This document shows positions 13,845-18,844 of a stretch of 19,408 bases of DNA, in pieces. Position 1 is the stretch's first letter. Each line of letters begins with the position of its first letter. The stretch comes from DATFIX01 sp047617305 (GTDB lineage: Archaea; Halobacteriota; Halobacteria; Halobacteriales; Natrialbaceae), in NCBI GenBank assembly GCA_047617305.1, contig JBLGCL010000032.1, positions 1-19,408 of the forward strand, given 5' to 3'. Below the pieces are notes generated by a model, which saw nothing but the letters and a program-made list of their open reading frames with translations, was not told the origin of the DNA and ran no database searches. A program made the translations under genes and the position numbers.

Positions 13845-14675
13845 CTATAGGTCGGTGCTGTTGAACCGCTGGTGGCCGATCGCGAGCGGGACCACGATCC
13901 AGAACGCCAGCATGACGACGCCGAGCCACGGGGTGCCGTAGAACGCGTCGATTTCGCCGGCCCCGCCGCGCCCCATCGCGTCGGGAATGACGGCGAACAG
14001 GGCGGTGGAGTAAGCGCTGCTCGGGGGGATCTGGTTGACGACGAACAGCCAGTCGGGGAAGGTTGCCGGCATCGCGAACCCGTTGGCCACGTACACTACG
14101 CCGATCGAAATGGCGTCCCAGAGCAACTCGAACAGGAGGAAGAAGCCGATGGCCAGCGCCGAGGCGCGTGAGGTCGATCCCGTCGAACCGGAGATGCCGA
14201 CGACGATGCAGACGTACGCCAGCGCCAGCACGAGGGTCATGAGAACGAAGATCAGGTAGTCGGCCATGCCGAACGGGTCCAGACTCATCGCGGCGTAAAT
14301 CCCGGCAAGAACGAAGGCGACGAGGATCGGGAGCATCAGCACGCCCGAGCGGCCGATCACCTTGCCCAGGACCACGTCGGTCCGCGTGTGGGGCAGTCCG
14401 AGCAGGAGCTTGATGCTGCCGGACTCGCGCTCGCCCGCCAGCGCCTTGTAGGCGACGAGGATGGCGGCCAGCGAGACGAACAGGCCGGCGACCCCCGCCA
14501 GGTACAGGGCCAGGCCGACGCCGCTCTGGTCCCCGCCGGCGAGCATGTCCGGGAACTCGACGTAGGCGTAGGTGGTGACGAGCGCGAAGAGCAGGAACAC
14601 CACCGACAGTCCCCACAGGGCTCTCGACCGGACCGCGTCCTGGAAGTCCTTCTTCGCGACGGCCGCCCAACTCAT
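13845..14675 (-). CDS. ABC-2 family permease A (NosY-like)
   Basis: A 276-residue permease with about six membrane segments. The first loop has Ala-Gly-Glu-Arg-Glu-Ser-Gly-Ser-Ile-Lys-Leu-Leu-Leu-Gly-Leu-Pro-His-Thr-Arg, the usual ABC-2 coupling region. Further along are a Gly-Ile-Ser-Gly-Ser-Thr-Gly-Ser-Thr-Ser-Arg-Ala-Ser-Ala-Leu-Ala stretch and Asn-Gln-Ile-Pro-Pro-Ser-Ser-Ala-Tyr. Its ATG overlaps the ATPase stop by four bases (ATGA), and a strong GGAGG at 14683-14687 precedes it by seven bases, so the two are translationally coupled. A paralogue sharing these motifs lies at the right end of the window, and by hand alignment the overlapping C-terminal halves are roughly 60-65% identical. 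The pair with the ATPase should export an unknown substrate or act in membrane-protein/copper-site assembly as NosFY does; the latter is only analogy. Confidence 0.92.
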   Translation of the reverse strand: MSWAAVAKKDFQDAVRSRALWGLSVVFLLFALVTTYAYVEFPDMLAGGDQSGVGLALYLAGVAGLFVSLAAILVAYKALAGERESGSIKLLLGLPHTRTDVVLGKVIGRSGVLMLPILVAFVLAGIYAAMSLDPFGMADYLIFVLMTLVLALAYVCIVVGISGSTGSTSRASALAIGFFLLFELLWDAISIGVVYVANGFAMPATFPDWLFVVNQIPPSSAYSTALFAVIPDAMGRGGAGEIDAFYGTPWLGVVMLAFWIVVPLAIGHQRFNSTDL

Positions 14676-15586
14676 GCTTGCACCTCCTCGCCCGTGTAGG
14701 ACATGAACAGTTCCTCCAGGGACGTCTCCTCGGTCGAGAAGTCCTCGACCGTTGCCCCGGCGTCCTCGATGGTGGAGATGACGCGCGTTTTCACCCCCTC
14801 GTCGCAGTTGACCGAGAGGGTACTGTCCTGGACGGTCACCTCGTGCACCCCGTCCATGCTCCGGACGGCCTCAAGGGCCTCGTCGGTCGCGACGTCGACG
14901 GTGACCGCCAGCGTGCTCCCGCCGCCGGCCGCCTCGCGCAGGCCGTCGATGGTGTCGACGGCGACGAGTTCGCCGTTCCGGAGGATGCCGACGCGGTCAC
15001 AGACCGCCCGGACCTGCTCGAGGATGTGCGAGGAGAAGAACACGGTCGCGCCGCGGTCGCGCTCCTCGCGGACGATCTCTCGGACCTCCCGGGCCCCGCG
15101 GGGATCGAGCCCGGTGGTCGGTTCGTCGAGGATGAGGAGGTCGGGTTCGCCGACCAGCGCCATCGCCATCGTGAGTCGCTGTTTCATGCCCTTCGAGTAG
15201 CCGCCGGCCTTCCGGTCGGCCGCGTCGGGGATGCCGACGCGTTCGAGGAGGGCATCGGGATCGTCGGTCGTGTTCTTGGACTCGATCGCGAACTGGAGGT
15301 GCTGGCGACCCGTGAGCCGGTCGTACACCTGAAACCCCTCCGGGAGCACGCCCGTCCTGGCCCGGATTGCCTGGCTGTCGGTCCGGGCGTCCATCCCGAG
15401 GACCGCCGCCGAGCCAGCAGTCGGGCGAACGAAATCCAGCAGGATGTTGATCGTCGTGGACTTCCCGGCGCCGTTGGGGCCGAGAAAGCCGAAGATCTCC
15501 CCGTCGTCGATCGTCAAGTCGAGGTCGTTCAGGGCGACGACGTCGCCGTACCGCTTGGTGACGCCATCGAGATCGATCGCTGTCAT
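14672..15586 (-). CDS. ABC-2 exporter ATP-binding protein (NosF/CcmA-like)
   Basis: A 304-residue ATPase. Walker A Gly-Pro-Asn-Gly-Ala-Gly-Lys-Ser-Thr-Thr is at 36-45. The signature is the variant Tyr-Ser-Lys-Gly-Met-Lys-Gln-Arg (130-137) instead of LSGGQ, as in NosF, CcmA and BcrA-type exporters. Walker B Leu-Leu-Ile-Leu-Asp-Glu-Pro is at 150-156 and the H-loop histidine at 187 in Phe-Phe-Ser-Ser-His. A C-terminal domain of about 80 residues ends Glu-Glu-Leu-Phe-Met-Ser-Tyr-Thr-Gly, which is common in haloarchaeal ABC-2 ATPases. ATG 15586 is preferred over a GTG three codons earlier (15595), because the TATA at 15615-15622 puts the transcript start near 15590. It heads a minus-strand operon with permeases A and B. 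The palindrome at 15629-15651 lies just upstream of the TATA, so control by the divergent regulator is likely. Confidence 0.94.
   Translation of the reverse strand: MTAIDLDGVTKRYGDVVALNDLDLTIDDGEIFGFLGPNGAGKSTTINILLDFVRPTAGSAAVLGMDARTDSQAIRARTGVLPEGFQVYDRLTGRQHLQFAIESKNTTDDPDALLERVGIPDAADRKAGGYSKGMKQRLTMAMALVGEPDLLILDEPTTGLDPRGAREVREIVREERDRGATVFFSSHILEQVRAVCDRVGILRNGELVAVDTIDGLREAAGGGSTLAVTVDVATDEALEAVRSMDGVHEVTVQDSTLSVNCDEGVKTRVISTIEDAGATVEDFSTEETSLEELFMSYTGEEVQA
14683..14687 (-). promoter_or_regulatory. Strong ribosome-binding site of permease A
   Basis: GGAGG (minus strand) lies inside the ATPase 3' end, seven bases before the permease A ATG. It matches the haloarchaeal anti-Shine-Dalgarno and supports coupled translation across the ATGA overlap. 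Confidence 0.6.
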
Positions 15587-15614
15587 GGCAGTCACCGGTT
15601 CTGGCTAGACTCCC

Positions 15615-15622
15615 TTATATAT
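15615..15622 (-). promoter_or_regulatory. TATA box of the ABC operon
   Basis: ATATATAA on the minus strand, centred 32 bases before the ATG at 15586. It is one of the best TATA boxes in the window. The GGTCGG just upstream on the minus strand sits where the BRE would be, and it is also the outer arm of the palindromic operator. Confidence 0.7.
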
Positions 15623-15657
15623 CCGACCCGGACTTCAGGCCCTGAAGTCCGACTCGG
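15623..15657. promoter_or_regulatory. Palindromic operator between ABC operon and divergent regulator
   Basis: A perfect 11-base inverted repeat is centred on base 15640: CGGACTTCAGG (15629-15639), one spacer base, CCTGAAGTCCG (15641-15651). Two mismatched base pairs outward, CCGA (15623-15626) pairs with TCGG (15654-15657), so 15 of 17 positions per arm match over 35 bases. It directly abuts the ABC TATA box and lies about 30 bases before the regulator's own TATA-like element. It is most likely the binding site of the winged-helix protein encoded at 15716 (inference). Confidence 0.75.
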
Positions 15658-15684
15658 TCCCTTAGGGTGCCCGGAGGACTATCG

Positions 15685-15691
15685 ATTTATG
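15685..15691 (+). promoter_or_regulatory. Putative TATA box of the winged-helix regulator gene
   Basis: ATTTATG centred about 28 bases before the GTG start at 15716, which fits a leaderless transcript. There is no clear Shine-Dalgarno sequence before the GTG. Confidence 0.5.
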
Positions 15692-15715
15692 TGACGGGAC
15701 GGAATAGCAGTAGGC

Positions 15716-16060
15716 GTGACGGACGGGGAGGCTCTGGAGGACATCGCGGCCCTCCTCGAGGACGACTGCGCACGCACCATCCTCGCAGCGACGAGCACGC
15801 GACCCATGACAGTCAAGGAACTCACCGAACGGTGTGACGCGTCCGGACCGACGATCTATCGCCGGATCGAGGCGCTCCAGGAACAGGACCTGATCGAGTC
15901 CCGGACGAAGCCCGACCCCGACGGCGGCCACCACGAGCAGGTCTACGCCGCGACCCTCTCGCAGGTGACCGTGACGCTCCGGGAGGGGTCCTTCGAGGTC
16001 CAGGTCGACCGGCGCGAACCGCTTGCCGACCGCTTCACCCGACTCGTGGAGGAGATGTAA
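15716..16060 (+). CDS. ArsR-like winged-helix transcriptional regulator
   Basis: A 114-residue DNA-binding protein. The helix-turn-helix lies at about residues 31-61: Met-Thr-Val-Lys-Glu-Leu-Thr-Glu-Arg-Cys is followed by Ser-Gly-Pro-Thr-Ile-Tyr-Arg-Arg-Ile-Glu-Ala-Leu, the recognition helix. A wing with Asp-Pro-Asp-Gly-Gly-His-His-Glu-Gln-Val-Tyr comes next, then a C-terminal beta/helix part (about 80-114) for dimerisation or sensing. It has the look of haloarchaeal ArsR-like regulators that usually sit next to a small DUF7521-type membrane protein, as here. His72, His73 and Cys18/Cys40 could bind a metal, but no canonical ArsR metal motif is present. The start is GTG 15716, supported by ATTTATG 28 bases upstream. 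It is divergent from the ABC operon across a palindromic operator, so it probably controls that exporter and itself. Confidence 0.85.
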   Translation: MTDGEALEDIAALLEDDCARTILAATSTRPMTVKELTERCDASGPTIYRRIEALQEQDLIESRTKPDPDGGHHEQVYAATLSQVTVTLREGSFEVQVDRREPLADRFTRLVEEM

Positions 16061-16062
16061 CC

Positions 16063-16422
16063 GTGTTCGGGACCCTCGTCCGAACCGTTTCGGTCGTTCC
16101 CCTGGCGACCGCGCCGGGGGACATGGGCCCGCTGGAACTCGCCCTGTTCGGGAGCGGCCTGGTCACGCTCGTGTTCGGCCTCGCCATCGCCTACGTCGCG
16201 TTCCGTGGCTACCGCCGCAACGAAAGCCGGCCGATGCTCTTCATCGCGATCGGGTTCGTCCTCGCGGTCGCGATCCCGGGGACGCTCAGCTACCTCGTCT
16301 ACGTCTTCACCAGCGTCGCCAACGTTTCGCTGGGGATCGATCTCGTCTACCTGGCGGCGCTCATGCAGGTCAGCGAGATCGTCGGCATGGCCTGCATCCT
16401 CTATGCGCTCGTGATGCGGTAG
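16063..16422 (+). CDS. Small three-TM membrane protein (DUF7521-like)
   Basis: A 119-residue protein with hydrophobic segments at about 24-47, 58-82 and 90-117. Charged residues Arg-Gly-Tyr-Arg-Arg-Asn-Glu-Ser-Arg lie in the first loop. It has no catalytic motif. Small membrane proteins of this size and pattern (DUF7521 family) regularly follow an ArsR-like regulator in haloarchaea, and that arrangement is seen here. The start is a GTG at 16063 two bases after the regulator stop, with GGAGG at 16048-16052 inside the regulator gene, so translation is coupled. A membrane sensor that tells the regulator about envelope state, or an accessory exporter subunit, are both guesses from context. Confidence 0.8.
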   Translation: MFGTLVRTVSVVPLATAPGDMGPLELALFGSGLVTLVFGLAIAYVAFRGYRRNESRPMLFIAIGFVLAVAIPGTLSYLVYVFTSVANVSLGIDLVYLAALMQVSEIVGMACILYALVMR

Positions 16423-16652
16423 GGCGCGTCGAACCGCGGGAAAACCCGTCCGGTTCCCCCCTTCGTCGGAGGGACCTCGGTCGGCGCCTGGTGGTCCGTC
16501 ACGTGTCGATTGACGAGTTGGATTGGCCGTTCGTCCCGCCCGAACACCTCAAATCCGTGCTCTCTGTCGGCACCCCCGTGATGGATACGGCGGGCGCAGT
16601 CAGCACTGTTTCGCTGATCGGTAGCCAGGGTTCGATAGGTCCCGTGGGAGCG
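16423..16652. other. 230-base stretch between convergent genes, possible degraded coding sequence
   Basis: It lies between the stops of the DUF7521-like gene (+) and the universal stress gene (-). A plus-strand frame starting with GTG at 16504 (Met-Ser-Ile-Asp-Glu-Leu-Asp-Trp-Pro-Phe-Val-Pro) reads protein-like to about base 16670 and then runs on as antisense of the stress gene. Its third codon positions are far more A/T-rich than the neighbours. Minus-strand frames are also open. I see no promoter or ribosome-binding site for it and make no gene call. No terminator hairpin with a T-run is evident. Confidence 0.3.
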
Positions 16653-17072
16653 TTACCGGACGACTGTTACTGGCACGGGCGACCGACGGAAGACCGTCTC
16701 GGCCACGTTCCCGACGACCAAGCGGTCGACCAACGACCCGCCGTGGGTGCCGATGATGACTGCGTCGAAGTCCTCGGCCCGGTTGACGATCGCTTTCGCC
16801 GGACCCCCGTACGCCACGGCGGTGTCGATCTCGGTGTCAGTCTCGGCAGCCAGCGCACGGGCACTGTCGAACACCTCCTTGGCGTGTTCCTCGCCTGCCG
16901 CTTCGATATCCTCTTCCAGAGCGAGGCCGACCGCTTCCCCCATCATCGCCGACGGCTCGCCGACGACGTGTAATACCGTAATTTCGGCCTCCGGATGCGT
17001 TTCGAGCGCGTATCTCAGCGCCCGTTCCGCCATTTCCGAATCGTCCATCGGGACGAGCACGCGATCGATCAT
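16653..17072 (-). CDS. Universal stress protein (UspA family)
   Basis: A 139-residue cytosolic protein of the normal UspA length. It starts Met-Ile-Asp-Arg-Val-Leu-Val-Pro-Met-Asp10-Asp-Ser-Glu, the first strand and nucleotide loop. It ends with the ATP-binding region Gly108-Thr-His-Gly111 then, nine residues on, Gly121-Asn122, followed by Pro-Val-Pro-Val-Thr-Val-Val-Arg. In the usual motif G-x2-G-x9-G-(S/T) the last position is Ser or Thr; here it is Asn, so nucleotide binding may be altered. The start ATG at 17072 has CCTTATCG (minus strand) 23-30 bases upstream as a TATA box. It lies downstream of a PiT transporter on the same strand with a 238-base gap; haloarchaeal Usp proteins often accompany transporters, and here that may mean a regulatory link. 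Confidence 0.92.
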   Translation of the reverse strand: MIDRVLVPMDDSEMAERALRYALETHPEAEITVLHVVGEPSAMMGEAVGLALEEDIEAAGEEHAKEVFDSARALAAETDTEIDTAVAYGGPAKAIVNRAEDFDAVIIGTHGGSLVDRLVVGNVAETVFRRSPVPVTVVR

Positions 17073-17310
17073 ACGATTCCTACGCGAGCCCGCACGATAA
17101 GGACTCGCCAGCCCCTCGATCGACGGCTCTCACGCGCCAGTCGCTGGAAGCGGCACCGTCGCGAGGAGTATGACAGGGACGATCCAACGGTCACTGGGCT
17201 CTTTTGCGTGGATGGCTGGCGACGCCGCTGGTCGGGTCTGGAGCGGGTCGGATCGGTCGACGTGATGGAACGCCGGTCACGATCAGGACACGGCCGACAG
17301 CCGGCGGTCG
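17073..17310. other. Intergenic region downstream of PiT gene (238 bases)
   Basis: It contains the Usp TATA box. Otherwise no gene is supported. Minus-strand frames through it continue shadow frames of the PiT gene. A CTCTTTTGCG patch near 17200 on the plus strand reads as an A-run on the transcribed strand of PiT and is not a terminator. Confidence 0.45.
17095..17102 (-). promoter_or_regulatory. TATA box of the universal stress protein gene
   Basis: CCTTATCG on the minus strand, centred 27 bases before the ATG at 17072. It indicates a separate leaderless promoter, rather than sole read-through from the PiT gene. Confidence 0.55.
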
Positions 17311-18570
17311 TTACACGATCAGCGAAAACAGCCCGTAGGCGGCGACGACCGCCAGGGTGGGCGTGAACACCCACAGGAGGACGATCCTCGCCGACGCCGC
17401 CGGATCGAACAGGCTCTCGGCGAGGAGTTGTTCGGGATCCTCCTCGCCGATTCCCGGCACGTCCTCGACCGGGATCTGCTGTTGGTCGGGCGGCGGCGTT
17501 TCGTCCTCGGCGAGGTCCCCGACCGTCGGACTCGGGGGAGCGTCCTCGGACGTGTCCGTGGGCGGCGTCGCCAGCGCTCCGACCCCCATTTCCGGCGCCG
17601 GCCCGGCTTCGGCCGACGGGGTGGCTATCTCCGTGAGGGTTTTCACGCGACTCGCTCGGCCCCAGCCGAGGCCGATGATACAACTGGTCGTACTCACCGC
17701 GAGGCTGGCCGGGATTCCAAGCCAGGAGAGGACGGTGATGACCGTCCCGCCGATCGACGAAACGAGGAGGGCGGCCAGAATCGGCAGGTCGGTAATGTCG
17801 TCGCCGACCGTCGCCAGCGTCCGCCGAGCGATCGTGAATCCGCCGAGGCCGATGGACCCGACGGCGAGGAGGATCGCCGGATCCAGTTCGATCGAGCCGT
17901 TCCCGACGAGCGGCGCGACCGCGTTCGCGGCGTTCGAGGCACCGGCGCTAAATCCCATGTAGCAGGCGATGGCAACCACCAGTACGGAGCCGGCCAGATC
18001 CCGGGACGACGCGGTTTCGTTTATCGATAGCCGGGGTATCGTCGCTGTCGTGTCGATCCGTATCAGCGGGTCCCGAAGTCGGCCGAACGAGAGCCTGGCG
18101 TCCAGATAGGGATACAGGTATCGACCGATGATCGCACCGACGAAGAAGGAGAGCAACGGTGCGATGATCCACGCCGAGACGATCGTGAACATCAATGCGG
18201 CATTGAGCGTGTCCGTCGCCAGCCCGAGCCCGACGATGGCGCCGACGGCCGTCATCGAGGTCGATGCCGGGACGCCATAGCTGTTCGAGATGAGAAGTGC
18301 GACGCCCGTAAAAAAGAGGACGCCGACGCCCGCTACGGGTGTGAATACCGCTGCATCGACGATCTGGCTGCTCATGGTATCGATGACGTTTCGACCGACA
18401 GTCCACGCGCCGAGGAACGCGAAACCGGTAAACAGTGCAGCAGCAGTCGCCTTTCTGACGATCCGGCTGCCGACCGCCGGCCCGAAGGCCACCCCCGTCG
18501 AGGAACCCCCGATGTTGAAGCCGACGAACACCGCCACCACCAGGCCGACGGCGACTAACAGTTCTACCAT
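17311..18570 (-). CDS. PiT-family inorganic phosphate (anion) transporter, haloarchaeal variant
   Basis: A 419-residue membrane protein with about ten hydrophobic segments in two related halves. The family repeats are Gly-Phe-Asn-Ile-Gly-Gly-Ser-Ser-Thr-Gly-Val-Ala-Phe-Gly-Pro-Ala-Val-Gly-Ser (residues 17-35) and Gly-Phe-Ser-Ala-Gly-Ala-Ser-Asn-Ala-Ala-Asn-Ala-Val-Ala-Pro-Leu (206-221). Each is followed by a Pro-Ala-Ser block (Gly-Val-Pro-Ala-Ser-Thr-Ser-Met-Thr, and Gly-Ile-Pro-Ala-Ser-Leu-Ala-Val-Ser). In canonical PiT proteins both repeats read G-x-N-D; here the aspartate is missing in both. From memory, other haloarchaeal members share the first change, so it is a family trait. A 70-residue acidic, Pro-rich cytoplasmic loop (about 318-388) precedes the last segment. 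Start ATG 18570, with TTTACA (minus strand) about 27 bases upstream. Phosphate is the likely substrate, unproven. Confidence 0.88.
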   Translation of the reverse strand: MVELLVAVGLVVAVFVGFNIGGSSTGVAFGPAVGSRIVRKATAAALFTGFAFLGAWTVGRNVIDTMSSQIVDAAVFTPVAGVGVLFFTGVALLISNSYGVPASTSMTAVGAIVGLGLATDTLNAALMFTIVSAWIIAPLLSFFVGAIIGRYLYPYLDARLSFGRLRDPLIRIDTTATIPRLSINETASSRDLAGSVLVVAIACYMGFSAGASNAANAVAPLVGNGSIELDPAILLAVGSIGLGGFTIARRTLATVGDDITDLPILAALLVSSIGGTVITVLSWLGIPASLAVSTTSCIIGLGWGRASRVKTLTEIATPSAEAGPAPEMGVGALATPPTDTSEDAPPSPTVGDLAEDETPPPDQQQIPVEDVPGIGEEDPEQLLAESLFDPAASARIVLLWVFTPTLAVVAAYGLFSLIV

Positions 18571-18595
18571 GCTCCAGGATCATTCCCGGCAAACG

Positions 18596-18602
18596 TGTAA
18601 AT
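18596..18602 (-). promoter_or_regulatory. TATA box of the PiT gene
   Basis: ATTTACA on the minus strand, centred about 29 bases before the ATG at 18570. The AT content stands out from the surroundings, and a leaderless transcript is expected. Confidence 0.55.
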
Positions 18603-18663
18603 CCTGTTTCTGTGAACTACACCGATCAATGGAAAGTCGCCGACGCCCAGTCTCACGATTCTA

Positions 18664-18690
18664 GCGGGTAACGGGCAACTCCCGTACCGC
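18664..18690. repeat. Imperfect hairpin upstream of PiT
   Basis: GCGG-g-TA-a-CGGG (18664-18675) can pair with CCCG-TA-CCGC (18681-18690) across a five-base loop, with two single-base bulges. It lies 60-90 bases beyond the PiT TATA box and could be an operator or part of a terminator. Confidence 0.35.
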
Positions 18691-18726
18691 CTCTACAAAT
18701 CTTCGAACGCGTCTCTGAGACAACGT

Positions 18727-18754
18727 GCTGGATCCTTCCTGCTGGATCCTTCCT
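18727..18754. repeat. Tandem duplication, 2 x 14 bp
   Basis: GCTGGATCCTTCCT occurs twice in direct succession (18727-18740 and 18741-18754) with no mismatch, upstream of the PiT promoter. The perfect copy number of two suggests a recent event or paired binding sites. Confidence 0.85.
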
Positions 18755-18786
18755 CTGTATCTGCCACGCGGGACGAGAACTATCAC

Positions 18787-18806
18787 CGATCTACGAGTTC
18801 AGATCG
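18787..18806 (-). terminator. Possible terminator of the right-end ABC permease operon
   Basis: CGATCT and AGATCG form a 6-base stem with an 8-base loop, starting 39 bases downstream of the permease stop on the minus strand. A weak T-containing stretch (GATAGTTCTC on the minus strand) follows. The stem is short, so the call is tentative. Confidence 0.25.
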
Positions 18807-18844
18807 CTAGACCCCGAACCTATCAGACCGCGGTTGATGGAGTA

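Larger units (their letters stand above)
18571..18844. other. 274-base promoter region upstream of the PiT gene
   Basis: There is no convincing gene on either strand. From left to right it holds the PiT TATA box (18596-18602), a bulged hairpin at 18664-18690, a short palindrome GTCTC-T-GAGAC (18711-18721), and a perfect tandem 14-base duplication at 18727-18754. Last comes a CGATCT/AGATCG inverted repeat with an 8-base loop (18787-18806), just after the stop of the minus-strand permease and possibly its terminator. This concentration of repeats upstream of a phosphate transporter suggests regulation. Confidence 0.5.

Noticed and set aside
16620..16650. T-arm-like GGTTCGATAGG suggesting a tRNA
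   Set aside because: The flanking bases do not pair as a T-stem, and no acceptor or anticodon arms are found around it.
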